From positions 1,156,342 to 1,220,341 of the forward strand of contig BPUI01000001.1 of NCBI GenBank assembly GCA_019973575.1: DNA of 64,000 nt, given 5' to 3'. The notes beneath the pieces are model-generated. The model made no database searches and was not told the origin of the DNA. It worked only from the letters and a program-made list of their open reading frames with translations. The stretch's first letter is position 1. Every line of letters starts with the position of its first letter. A program made the translations under genes and the position numbers. This document shows, one piece after another, positions 1 through 7,752 of this stretch. Source of the DNA: Gemmatimonadetes bacterium T265 (GTDB lineage Bacteria > Gemmatimonadota > Gemmatimonadetes > Gemmatimonadales > Gemmatimonadaceae).

Positions 1-233
1 AGCGCCGGCGCGCTGCGGACCACGTCCCACAGCACGGCGGCCCAGAAGCCGGCGTGCGCGCCGCCGGGGGCCGTCGCGCGTTGCCGGTCGCGCCACTGGT
101 CGCGGAACAGCTGCTCCACCTCGCGCCCGTACGCCGCCCGGAACGCCGCCGGGTACGCGCGCAGCAGCAGCCGGTAGGTCCGCACGACCACCCCGGTCGC
201 GGCGCCGTCGGCCGGGGAGCCGGGCCCGCTCAT
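1..233 (-). CDS. N-terminus of a large permease (ABC/ADOP-type), cut by window edge
   Basis: Only about 77 codons are in the window. The N-terminus reads as a cytoplasmic prefix (YRLLLRAYPAAFRAAYGRE, then a QLFRDQWRD stretch), which resembles the prefix domain of ADOP-type ABC permeases found next to PadR regulators in Acidobacteria and Gemmatimonadota. The ATG (233-231) overlaps the TGA of the upstream padR gene as ATGA, so the two are probably one translationally coupled operon. Transmembrane and MacB-like parts would lie beyond the edge, so the assignment rests on the prefix and context only. Confidence 0.55.
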   Translation of the reverse strand, partial: MSGPGSPADGAATGVVVRTYRLLLRAYPAAFRAAYGREVEQLFRDQWRDRQRATAPGGAHAGFWAAVLWDVVRSAPA

Positions 234-616
234 GCCGGCTCCGGCCCAAGCAGGCGCGTCCGCCGCGCCACCTGCACGAGCCTGTCGAGCCGCTGCGCCT
301 CGGCGCGCGCCACCGCGCGGCCGAACGGCGTCAAGCGGTAGTAGCGCCGCCGCTCGTCGCCGAGGGCCGCGTCGGCCCGCTCGCCGGCCTCGGCGACCAG
401 CCCGCTTTCGAGCAGGCGCTTGAGCGCGCCGTACAGGGTGCCGGCCCCGAGCCGCACGGCGCCCCCGGTGCGCTCGGATACCTCTCGCATAACCGCGTAG
501 CCGTGCCGCTCGCCGTCGGCGAGCGCGAGCAGGATGTGGAACGTGGCCGCCGGTAGCGGGAGGTGGTTCTCCGGCCGGAGCTCTGGCGCGGTGTGGGCGT
601 TTGGAGGGCTGGCCAT
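230..616 (-). CDS. PadR family transcriptional regulator
   Basis: Winged-helix PadR repressor of about 128 residues. The core runs from TFHILLALADGERHGYAV through GAGTLYGALKRLLESGLV to RRRYYRLTPFGRAVARAEAQR, which are the PadR recognition helix, wing and dimerisation helix. The ATG at 616 is chosen because the family N-terminus begins near there; the reading frame stays open upstream only through promoter-like DNA with nested inverted repeats. Its stop overlaps the start of the permease gene, so it probably represses its own operon. The ligand is unknown. Confidence 0.85.
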   Translation of the reverse strand: MASPPNAHTAPELRPENHLPLPAATFHILLALADGERHGYAVMREVSERTGGAVRLGAGTLYGALKRLLESGLVAEAGERADAALGDERRRYYRLTPFGRAVARAEAQRLDRLVQVARRTRLLGPEPA

Positions 617-640
617 CCGCAGGCTTCTCGTCACAGGCAT

Positions 641-673
641 ATACCGACACACGGTATATCGACTGGCGATATA
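641..673. promoter_or_regulatory. Nested inverted repeats, probable PadR operator
   Basis: Two perfect inverted repeats overlap just upstream of padR. ATACCG/CGGTAT (641-646 and 652-657) has a 5-bp gap and TATATCG/CGATATA (655-661 and 667-673) has a 5-bp gap. The block is strikingly AT-rich for this genome and lies where the padR promoter should be, 25-60 bp before the start codon. PadR proteins bind dyads of this kind; binding here is inferred. Confidence 0.55.
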
Positions 674-832
674 CTCGCTCGAGTGTATGGCCCGCGTGCG
701 CCGCGTCACGCGGTGTGGATCGGGGCGGTTCCAGACCGCCGCCTGCGGGTCGCGACTGCAGCGGTTCACCGGCGTGAGGCGCGCAGCGTCCGCCGTGGCC
801 GAACCGGTGCGCGACAGGGTAGACTAACGTCC

Positions 833-1411
833 GTGACCCGCGAGTCCAGGCATCAGGTCAGTCCCGTCGCGTGCCCCCGGGCCGATCCTTACCGCGTCCG
901 TCCGGCGCGCCCGGAGGACGCGGCGGAGGTCGGGGCGATCTACGCCCCGCTCGTCGAGCACACGGCCGTCTCGTTCGAGGAGGTCCCGCCGTCGGTCGAC
1001 GAGGTGCGCGCGCGCATCGCGGCCACGCTGGCGACCCACCCGTACTTCGTCGCGGAGGACGCGCGCGGCGTAGTGGGGTACGCCTACGGCGGCCCGCACC
1101 GCGCGCGCGCCGCCTACCGCTGGTCGGCCGACGTGAGCGTCTACGTAGCGGACCGGGCGCGCCGCCGCGGCGTCGGGCGCGCGCTGTACGCGGCGCTGCT
1201 GCCGGCGCTGGCCGCGCGCGGCGTCCACGCCGCCTTCGCCGGCATCGCACTGCCGAACTCGGGGAGCGTCGGGCTGCACGAGGCGCTCGGCTTCACGCCG
1301 GTCGGCGTCTACCGCGAGGTCGGCTTCAAGTTCGGCCGCTGGCACGACGTCGGTTGGTGGCAGCGGCTGCTGGACGCGGTGCCGGTGCCGAGACGGGACC
1401 CGCCCTCCTGA
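833..1411 (+). CDS. GNAT N-acetyltransferase, phosphinothricin acetyltransferase-like
   Basis: About 192 residues of the PAT/MnaT branch of GNAT enzymes, which acetylate the amino group of phosphinothricin, methionine sulfoximine or related amino acids using acetyl-CoA. Visible marks are the N-terminal RPARPEDAAEVGAIYAPLV, the HTAVSFEE segment, the acetyl-CoA loop RRRGVGRALYAALLP, the NSGSVGLHEALGF segment and the YREVGFKFGRWHDVGWWQ C-terminus typical of PAT. The GTG at 833 fits the family length. A TAGACT hexamer sits 7 nt upstream and no Shine-Dalgarno is visible, so the mRNA may be leaderless. The substrate in vivo is not shown. Confidence 0.85.
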   Translation: MTRESRHQVSPVACPRADPYRVRPARPEDAAEVGAIYAPLVEHTAVSFEEVPPSVDEVRARIAATLATHPYFVAEDARGVVGYAYGGPHRARAAYRWSADVSVYVADRARRRGVGRALYAALLPALAARGVHAAFAGIALPNSGSVGLHEALGFTPVGVYREVGFKFGRWHDVGWWQRLLDAVPVPRRDPPS

Positions 1412-1462
1412 GGCGAGCAGGCCGGGCGGGGCGTCTTCGCGGGCCTGGCGGCGGACGCCGGG

Positions 1463-1585
1463 TCAGTCGGCGAACGGGCCGCCGGCCACGTCGAGCTCGA
1501 GGCGGCTCTCGACGACGAGGAAGAGCTCGTCCGACATCGGGGGATGGTGCCAGCGGTACTCGCCGCGGAACACGGCGAGGTGCAG
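1463..1585 (-). pseudogene. C-terminal remnant of a cupin-domain protein
   Basis: The last 40 codons of a cupin remain (HLAVFRGEYRWHHPPMSDE followed by LFLVVESRLELDV), ending at a TGA. In intact small cupins this segment holds the metal-binding His pair and the Glu of motif 1, and motif 2 should follow. Here the frame has no cupin-like N-terminus and stops before motif 2. Upstream in another frame lies a different gene remnant, so this is a decayed fragment rather than a short gene. Confidence 0.5.
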
Positions 1586-1740
1586 ACAGCTCGCGGGCCA
1601 CGCGGATCGCGCGCAGCGCGCCGTCCAGACTCCGGTACGGACTGGGCGGCACACACCAGATTGCGTCGTAGGCGGCGAGATCGGCGTCCGCGCGGATCGC
1701 GTCCGTCGAAGCGTGGGTTGTTGGCGTCTCGCCGAGCGTT
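1578..1740 (-). pseudogene. Remnant of a CTP-synthase-like glutamine amidotransferase
   Basis: In one frame the text TDAIRADADLAAYDAIWCVP followed by PSPYRSLDGALRAIRVARE matches the N-terminal third of class I GATase proteins related to the CTP synthase glutaminase domain. That family usually reads WCVPGSPY and continues to the GTCGG nucleophile. The match breaks off at about 1580, where a cupin fragment takes over in a different frame, and no start codon or catalytic triad is present. A deletion joining two former genes is the simplest reading. Confidence 0.5.
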
Positions 1741-1813
1741 TCTGAGCAGCGGCCACCGCGCCGGTCCGTTGCGGCGCGCGACCTTCGCCGGACCGGGTGG
1801 TTTCGTACGGCCG

Positions 1814-2788
1814 TTAGCTGTCCGTGTCGGCGCCCGCGGCGGCCGCCGCGCGGTAGCGCCGCGGCGGCACCCCGGTCGCCCGCGTGAACGCGTGACTGAA
1901 CGCGCTTTCGGACGTGTAGCCGAGCGCGCGGGCCACCTCGCCGACCGGCCGCGCCCCCTCGCGCAGTTCGCGTTCGGCGAGGCGCATCCGCCACCGGGCG
2001 AGGTACGTGAGCGGCGCGACGCCTACGGCCGCGCGGAAGCGGACCGCGAAGCTGGTGCGCGACATGTTGGCCGCGCGCGCCAGCTCGCCGAGCCGCCAGG
2101 CGCGGCCGGGGTTCGCGTGTAGGAGGCGCAGCGCGGGCGCGAGGCGCTCGTCCCGGAGCGCGCCGGCCCACCCGGGCGGGAGCGGCGCGCCGGAGGCGAG
2201 GTGGGCGCGCAGGAGCTGCACGAAGACGAGCTGCGCGAGCTGCGCCGACGCGAGGACAGCCCCCGGCCGCTCGGTGCTCACCTCCTCTGCGAGGTGTTCC
2301 AGGAGCCAGCGCAGGGCCGCGGCCTCGGGCGACCGGCCGTCGACGCGCACCACCGGGGGGAGCACGTCGGTGAGCAGCGGCCCGCGCGCGGGGTTGAGGG
2401 CGACGTGCGCGCCGACCGCGAGGAATCCGTCGCCGGTGCCGACCCGGGCGACGTGGTCGGGCGCCCCCGCGAACACGCGGGCCCCGTCGTCCGGGCGCGC
2501 GCGCAGGGTCTGCAGGTCGCCCGCGAGCCCGAACGGCCGGTCGGCGGGGAGCAGGACCGCGTCGCCGGCCTCCAGGCGCGCGGGCGCGCCGGGGCGGGGC
2601 GCGCCGGGGCCGGGCACTCGCTCGCCGTCGATGCCCAGCCAGCACGCGCCGCGCACGACCGCGAGGACCTTGAGGCGGCGGGGCGGCGGGAAGCGCAACG
2701 CCCACGCGCCGCCGGCGATCAGCGTGCCCGACGCCGCCGCGCGGGCGTTGGTCAGCAGGAGGACGTCGGTGAGCGGGTCGGCCGGCAC
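1814..2788 (-). CDS. AraC family transcriptional regulator with cupin_6-type sensor
   Basis: Residues 1-190 form an AraC-binding/cupin-like sensor domain (LTDVLLLTNARAAASGTLIA, GACWLGIDGERV, LEAGDAVLLP). The C-terminal 100 residues are two AraC helix-turn-helix motifs (WRLGELARAANMSRTSFAVR and GEVARALGYTSESAFSHAFT). The GTG at 2788 is preferred; a TTG at 2806 would add six residues. It is divergent from the SDR-VOC operon beginning at 2927, its likely target, as is common for this subgroup that controls oxidoreductase genes. The effector is unknown. Confidence 0.85.
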   Translation of the reverse strand: MPADPLTDVLLLTNARAAASGTLIAGGAWALRFPPPRRLKVLAVVRGACWLGIDGERVPGPGAPRPGAPARLEAGDAVLLPADRPFGLAGDLQTLRARPDDGARVFAGAPDHVARVGTGDGFLAVGAHVALNPARGPLLTDVLPPVVRVDGRSPEAAALRWLLEHLAEEVSTERPGAVLASAQLAQLVFVQLLRAHLASGAPLPPGWAGALRDERLAPALRLLHANPGRAWRLGELARAANMSRTSFAVRFRAAVGVAPLTYLARWRMRLAERELREGARPVGEVARALGYTSESAFSHAFTRATGVPPRRYRAAAAAGADTDS

Positions 2789-2926
2789 TTCCGAACGCCC
2801 GCGCAAAAAGTGTGAACGCGGAAGGGTTTGGCATCCCGGCGCCGCCGCGCATACTGGGGCAGTACGCCGCGCGCCGCCGCAGGGTCGCGGCGGTGCCTAA
2901 CACACCATCACGTCGCCGGAGGGAGC

Positions 2927-3676
2927 GTGGCCGCGGGAACGTCCGGGATTACAGGGAAGGTGGTCGCCGTCACCGGCGCGAGCAGTGGGATTGGCGCGGC
3001 GACGGCGCGCCTGCTCGCCGAGCGCGGGGCGACGGTCGTGCTCGGCGCGACCGGCGCGGCGCGGCTCGAGGCGGTCGCGCGCGAGATCGCGGCGCACGGC
3101 CACGCCGTCGCGCACCGGGCGACCGACGTGCGGCGGCGCACGGACCTCGCCGCGCTCGTGGCGCTCGCCACCGAGCGCTTCGGCCGGCTCGACGTGCTGG
3201 TCGCGAGCGCCGGCGTCGCGCCCACCGGGCCGCTCGACGCGCTCGCGGTCGACGACTGGGACGCGATGATCGACGTGAACCTGCGCGGGGTGCTGTACGG
3301 GATCGCGGCCGCCCTCCCGGTGTTCCGCCACCAGCAGTCGGGACACTTCGTCACGATCGTGTCGACCGCCGGGCTCCGCGTCGTACCCGGCCAGGCCGTC
3401 TACGCCGGGACCAAGAACGCCGTGCGCACGATCCTGGAGGGACTGCGGCAGGAGTCGAAGGGCGAGTTCCGCGTGACCGGAGTCTCGCCCGGGTTCGTGC
3501 GGACCAACCTCGCCGACTCGATGCGCGACCCCGGCACGGCGGCGCAGGTCCGGGACCGGATGGCCGCGATCGGCCTCCCGCCCGAGGCGGTCGCGCGGGC
3601 CGTCGCCTTCGCGATCGAGCAGCCCGCCGAGGTCGACGTCGGCGACGTCGTCGTCCGGCCCGCGGCCCAGGACTGA
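2927..3676 (+). CDS. Short-chain dehydrogenase/reductase (SDR)
   Basis: Classical NAD(P)-dependent SDR of about 249 residues. It has the nucleotide-binding TGASSGIG motif at residues 14-21, the ASAG motif, the catalytic STAG serine and the YAGTK tyrosine-lysine pair, followed by GVSPGFVRTNL. The GTG at 2927 is preceded by a strong GGAGGGAG Shine-Dalgarno, which decides this start over upstream in-frame codons. It leads a two-gene operon with a VOC protein 40 bp downstream and is divergent from an AraC regulator. The alcohol or ketone substrate cannot be read from the sequence. Confidence 0.9.
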   Translation: MAAGTSGITGKVVAVTGASSGIGAATARLLAERGATVVLGATGAARLEAVAREIAAHGHAVAHRATDVRRRTDLAALVALATERFGRLDVLVASAGVAPTGPLDALAVDDWDAMIDVNLRGVLYGIAAALPVFRHQQSGHFVTIVSTAGLRVVPGQAVYAGTKNAVRTILEGLRQESKGEFRVTGVSPGFVRTNLADSMRDPGTAAQVRDRMAAIGLPPEAVARAVAFAIEQPAEVDVGDVVVRPAAQD

Positions 3677-3716
3677 ACACCACCGGGTTCGGCGCACGAC
3701 CCAGAGGAGGAATGGG

Positions 3717-4229
3717 ATGTTGGAACTGATGACCGGCCGGTTCGACCAGATCGCCTTCATCACCACGGACGTCGACGAGACGACGGCGCTGTTCCGGGAT
3801 CGGTACGGCGTTCCCCGCTTTCAAGTCGGCGAGCAACAGATGCAGGCGTCGGAACGGGGCGCGCCCGTCCCACTGTCGCTCAAAGTCGCACAGGTCATGC
3901 TCGACGGGGCCGAACTCGAGATCATCGAGGATACCGGGAGCGGCACGGACTTCTTCCGCCGGGGGTTGCCGGACGACGGCCGCTTCGCCCACCGCCTGCA
4001 CCACGTGCAGTTCCAGATTGTTGGGGCTCGCGAGCTGTGGGACCGCCACCTGGCGGCGCTCGTGGCATCGCACCCGCCGCGGCTGTCCGGCGGCACGGGC
4101 GAGGACCTCCGCTTCGCGTTCACCGACGAAACGGGAGTGCTCGGCATCAACTTCGAGTACGTTTGGTTTAGTCCTGCGCAGAAGAAGAAAATGGAGTCCG
4201 TTCCCGGCGTCCGGTCCGCGAGGGGCTGA
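3717..4229 (+). CDS. VOC (glyoxalase/bleomycin-resistance fold) family protein
   Basis: A 170-residue vicinal-oxygen-chelate protein. The first beta-alpha-beta-beta-beta unit starts FDQIAFITTDVDETTALFRD and the second ends with FTDETGVLGINFEYVWF, where H/E metal ligands usually sit (HHVQFQ, NFEY). A strong AGGAGG lies 7 bp before the ATG. It is co-transcribed with the preceding SDR, suggesting that both act on one small molecule, perhaps a dicarbonyl or aromatic compound; this is inference from operon structure. Confidence 0.8.
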   Translation: MLELMTGRFDQIAFITTDVDETTALFRDRYGVPRFQVGEQQMQASERGAPVPLSLKVAQVMLDGAELEIIEDTGSGTDFFRRGLPDDGRFAHRLHHVQFQIVGARELWDRHLAALVASHPPRLSGGTGEDLRFAFTDETGVLGINFEYVWFSPAQKKKMESVPGVRSARG

Positions 4230-4353
4230 GCCGGAACCCGCGCAAAAAGGTGATGCGCCCGTCGAACGCCCGGGCGGTGCGGGCGTACGTGGCGTCGTCG
4301 AACCGCCACCGTCTCTTCCCAGCTCCCGCCGCCTGGACGCGGGACGGCGGACG

Positions 4354-5214
4354 GTGGCAGTTTGGGGGGTGATCCGCAACGTTCGCCGCCCCGCCGTACA
4401 GGCCGTCGTCCTCGCTTGGACCACCCTGGCTGGTGCCACGCCGGCCGGCGCCGCCCGGGCCGGCGTCGCCGGAGCGGCACGCCCCGCCGTCCGCCCGGCC
4501 GCGCCGGTCCTGTTGGAGCGCGCGCGGCAACTGGTCGTCGTGACCACGGCCGGGTGGGACACCACGGCGGGCGTGCTCCGCCGCTACACGCGCGCCGACG
4601 CCGCCGGACGCTGGCGCGCGGTCGGTGCGCCCGTGCCGGTCGTCGTCGGGCGCGCGGGGCTGGCATGGGACGCCGGGGCGGTCGCCGTCGCCGCGACGGC
4701 CGCACCACCCGCGGGGGCGTCGGCGGCGGCGGCATCGGGTCCGCGCAAGCGCGAGGGGGACGGGCGGTCGCCGGCCGGCGTGTTCCCGCTCGACACGGCG
4801 TTCGGCTTCGCGGGCCGCTCGGCGCTGGGGGCGCGGCTTCCGTACGTCGCCCTCGGCCCGCAGAGCGAGTGCGTGGACGACAGCGCGTCGGCGTACTACA
4901 ACACGGTCGTGGACCGCGCGGCGGTGCCGCGCGTCGACTGGACGAGCGCCGAGCGGATGCGCGCGGTCGCGGGCTACCGCGTCGGCGTCATCGTGGGGTA
5001 CAACGCATGGCCGGTTCGGCGCGCGGCGGGCTCGTGCATCTTTCTCCACGTGTGGGACGGTCCCGCGAGCGCGACGGCCGGGTGTACGGCGATGGACGAG
5101 GCCGCGCTCACGGACGTCGTGCGGTGGCTCGACCCGGCGCGGCGCCCCGTGCTCGTCCAGGTGCCGGCCGCGGTGTACGCCGGCGTGCGCCGGCGCTGGC
5201 GCCTGCCGGCGTAA
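4354..5214 (+). CDS. Secreted L,D-transpeptidase (YkuD) family protein
   Basis: An N-terminal signal-like hydrophobic stretch (AVQAVVLAWTTLAGATPAGA) is followed by a 200-residue YkuD-type domain with the marks KREGDGRSPAGVFPL, the histidine in IFLHVWDGP and the nucleophile in ATAGCTAMDE about 15 residues later. Such enzymes form 3-3 peptidoglycan cross-links or attach proteins to the wall in the periplasm. Starts at 4354 or 4369 (both GTG) are possible and each keeps the signal peptide. The gene appears monocistronic. Confidence 0.8.
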   Translation: MAVWGVIRNVRRPAVQAVVLAWTTLAGATPAGAARAGVAGAARPAVRPAAPVLLERARQLVVVTTAGWDTTAGVLRRYTRADAAGRWRAVGAPVPVVVGRAGLAWDAGAVAVAATAAPPAGASAAAASGPRKREGDGRSPAGVFPLDTAFGFAGRSALGARLPYVALGPQSECVDDSASAYYNTVVDRAAVPRVDWTSAERMRAVAGYRVGVIVGYNAWPVRRAAGSCIFLHVWDGPASATAGCTAMDEAALTDVVRWLDPARRPVLVQVPAAVYAGVRRRWRLPA

Positions 5215-5233
5215 GGCGCCGCGGGCGGGCGCG

Positions 5234-6265
5234 TTAGGCGAGCAGCTCGCGCACGCGCGGGACCACCCGCGTCCCGTAGAGTTCGATGCTCCGCATCAGC
5301 CTGTCGTGCGCGAGCGGGCCCGCGCTGTACTTGAGGTCGAAGCGCGCGACGCCGAGCGCGCGCGCGGTCGCGGCGATCTTGCGGGCGACCGTCTCGGGCG
5401 CGCCCACGTAGAGCGACCCGCGCGCGACCTCCTGGTCGAACGCGGCGCGGGCCATCGGCGCCCACCCGCGCTCCGCGCCGATGCGGGCGTGCATGCGCTG
5501 GTAGTCGGGCCAGAACTCCTCCGCGGCCCGCGCGTCGGTGTCGGCCACGTAGCCGGGCGAGTGCACGCCGACCGGGAGCGCGGGCCGGCTGCCCTGCGCG
5601 AGCGCGCGGTGGTAGAGGTCGACGTAGGGCCTGAAGCGCGTTGGGTCGCCGCCGATGATCGCGAGCATCATCGGCAGGCCGTAGTGCGCCGCGCGCACGA
5701 CCGACTCCGGGCTCCCACCCACGCCGACCCACGTCTTCAGCGGCCCGGGGTCGACGGCCGGGAAGACCCGCTGGTCGGTGAGCGGCGCGCGCGTCTTTCC
5801 GCTCCACGTGACCGGCTCCTGCCGGAGCAGCGCGGCGAAGAGGTCGAGCTTCTCGTCGAAGAGCGTCTCGTAGTCGCGGAGCTCGTAGCCGAAGAGCGGG
5901 AACGACTCGGTGAACGACCCGCGGCCGAGGATGACCTCGGCGCGTCCGTTAGACACCGCGTCGAGCGTGGCGAAGCGCTGGAAGACGCGCACCGGGTCGT
6001 CGGAGCTGAGCACCGTCACGGCCGAGCCGAGCCGGATGCGCGAGGTGCGGCCGGCGATCGCGGCGAGGACGACCTCGGGCGCGGAGACGGCGAAGTCGGC
6101 GCGGTGGTGCTCGCCGACGCCGATGAAGTCGATGCCTAACGAGTCGGCGAGGACGGCCTCGTCGACGACGTCGCGGATCACCCGCGCGTCCGGGAGCGGC
6201 CGTCCGTCCGTGCCCGCGGTGACGTCGCCGAAGGTGTCGAGGCCGAGTTCGAGGGGCTGTGTCAT
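5234..6265 (-). CDS. LLM-class flavin-dependent oxidoreductase
   Basis: A 343-residue luciferase-like monooxygenase TIM barrel. It has GIDFIGVGEHHRADFAVSAP near the N-terminus, the RIRLGSAVTVLSSDDPVRV strand, the RAEVILGRGSF loop and GVGGSPESVVRAAHYGLP in the FMN site region. It resembles the Atu2307-type subgroup, which uses reduced FMN and oxygen; the substrate is unknown. The TAA stop is embedded in a GTTAGGC motif. It sits alone between convergent and divergent neighbours, so context gives no pathway. Confidence 0.85.
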   Translation of the reverse strand: MTQPLELGLDTFGDVTAGTDGRPLPDARVIRDVVDEAVLADSLGIDFIGVGEHHRADFAVSAPEVVLAAIAGRTSRIRLGSAVTVLSSDDPVRVFQRFATLDAVSNGRAEVILGRGSFTESFPLFGYELRDYETLFDEKLDLFAALLRQEPVTWSGKTRAPLTDQRVFPAVDPGPLKTWVGVGGSPESVVRAAHYGLPMMLAIIGGDPTRFRPYVDLYHRALAQGSRPALPVGVHSPGYVADTDARAAEEFWPDYQRMHARIGAERGWAPMARAAFDQEVARGSLYVGAPETVARKIAATARALGVARFDLKYSAGPLAHDRLMRSIELYGTRVVPRVRELLA

Positions 6266-6397
6266 GCCCGGGAATCAATCCACCCGCGGAACCCGGCGCG
6301 GCGTGGTGCGCCGGCGCGTCGCGATCGAGAAACCTTTGCGCCCGGCGCGTCCGCCGCGGGGGATCGCCCGCGCGTTTCGGGGGTTGGATTTTCCGTG

Positions 6398-6970
6398 ATG
6401 GTCTCGCGCGTCTCCGTCCGGTGGTCGCGCCGCGCGCGCGTGGCGGGCCTCGCGTTCGCCGCGGCGGCCGGCGCGGCTGCGCGCGCGCTGCCCGCCGGCG
6501 CCGCCGTGCGCGGCGCCGCGGTCCGGGTGCCGGCGCGCGGGTGCAACCCGGCGTGGTGCACGGTGTCGCGGCCGACCCCGGCGGAGTTCGACGCGATCGT
6601 GGCCGAGGCGGACCGGCTGCTCGCCCGGTACGCCGACGACACCACCGCGCTCGGCCGGCACTGTCACGCGCTCGGCGCGACGATGCGGGCCCGCGCGGGC
6701 GACGTGCGGATGATCCCGTACATGTGGCGGGTCGAGGACCCGGACGGGCACGTCGCCCCGGTCACCGGCGACGCGCACCCTGTGGAGGCGGTCGCGGGCA
6801 CGGGACTGGTGCACATCGCGCGCGGGTACGACGCGCTCAACCCCGACCGCGGGCTGCCCGCGATCCTCCAGACCGCGCGGCACGAGTTCGCGCACCTCAA
6901 CGGGCTGCGGCAGAGCGAGGGCGGGGTCGACGAGGCGGCGCAGCTCGCGGCCGCGTGCGGGCCGCCGTAG
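6398..6970 (+). CDS. Secreted protein with HEFAH zinc-metalloprotease-like motif
   Basis: About 190 residues. An arginine-rich start and an alanine-rich hydrophobic core (VAGLAFAAAAGAAARALPAG) make a signal peptide. The mature part has a CNPAWC cysteine pair and, near residue 165, the sequence QTARHEFAHLNGLRQSEGG, which contains HExxH and so suggests a zincin-type active site with a glutamate further on as possible third ligand. I do not recognise the family. A GTG directly upstream (6395) is an alternative start. Secretion is well supported; protease activity is only suggested. Confidence 0.6.
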   Translation: MVSRVSVRWSRRARVAGLAFAAAAGAAARALPAGAAVRGAAVRVPARGCNPAWCTVSRPTPAEFDAIVAEADRLLARYADDTTALGRHCHALGATMRARAGDVRMIPYMWRVEDPDGHVAPVTGDAHPVEAVAGTGLVHIARGYDALNPDRGLPAILQTARHEFAHLNGLRQSEGGVDEAAQLAAACGPP

Positions 6971-7314
6971 GCGGGCCGCCGTAGGCTCGCCCGGCGGGGC
7001 GGCCCTCTGCGTGGCCGGACCCGCGGGACGACTGCAGCAGCGGGGACGACTCCACCGGCGTTGCTGCGGTCGCACATCGCATGTGGTGCGTCTCGGCGGC
7101 GGATCGCTGACGTCATCGACCGCGAACGGGATTTCCCAGCGCAATGGCGATCTCACATCTCGTCGGGGGCCGCTGACGAGCGACGCAGGTTCTGCAACGG
7201 AGTTTCGAGAGCCCCCCCTTCTCTACGGCGGAGCGCGAGCGGGTGACGTGACCGATCGTGGGGCGCCCGCGAGTCCGACCGGCGGCCCGCGGTTTCGGCG
7301 GTGCGTTGCCCGGT
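6971..7314. other. Intergenic region without a recognisable gene
   Basis: About 340 bp between a secreted-protein gene and a convergent hypothetical gene. The first part repeats the words GGGCCGCCGTAGGC/GCGGGCCGCCGTAGGC immediately after the stop codon. Short open frames here have no protein-like character, and I see no clear promoter or terminator. Confidence 0.4.
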
Positions 7315-7605
7315 CTACCGCCCGGACCCTGTCACATTCCGCACGCGCCGTCCGCCGTCGTACTCGGTGAACGTCCCCTGGTGCTGGCCGGCGCCGATGC
7401 CACCGATGGCGACATAGTGCAGGAAGCGAGTGCGAATGACGCTGCTGTCGATCCGGCCGCTCAGGCGCAGGGTGTCGGCCACGAGCGTGTCACGCTCGTT
7501 GGCGGTACGGGTGGTCTCCACCGGGAGCGGCTGGTCGTCGACGGCGGCCAGGGTGTAGACGCCCGGTGCCACGGTCACAGGATCGACCGCGGGCGGGGCG
7601 ACCAC
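7315..7605 (-). CDS. Hypothetical protein, possibly truncated
   Basis: A frame of 96 codons contains GVYTLAAVDDQPLPVETT and later GTFTEYDGG, the pattern of small beta-rich lipocalin-like proteins common in Gemmatimonadota (GTYTL...VNGQPLP...). Those proteins normally begin with a lipoprotein signal and run about 130-160 residues. No signal is present here, so this is a fragment or has lost its start. Function unknown. Confidence 0.4.
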   Translation of the reverse strand: MVAPPAVDPVTVAPGVYTLAAVDDQPLPVETTRTANERDTLVADTLRLSGRIDSSVIRTRFLHYVAIGGIGAGQHQGTFTEYDGGRRVRNVTGSGR

Positions 7606-7752
7606 GTCGCGCGTGGCCCCGCCGCCGCACCGCGCGCGTGGTCGGTCGCATCGCCGCGACCGCCCTCACGCTGGCCGCCGTGGGCGGGGCGGGCGTGCCG
7701 CGAGTCGTCGGCCCGTCGCGTCACTGCGCCGGGCGGCCCCGTCGGTGGGCCG

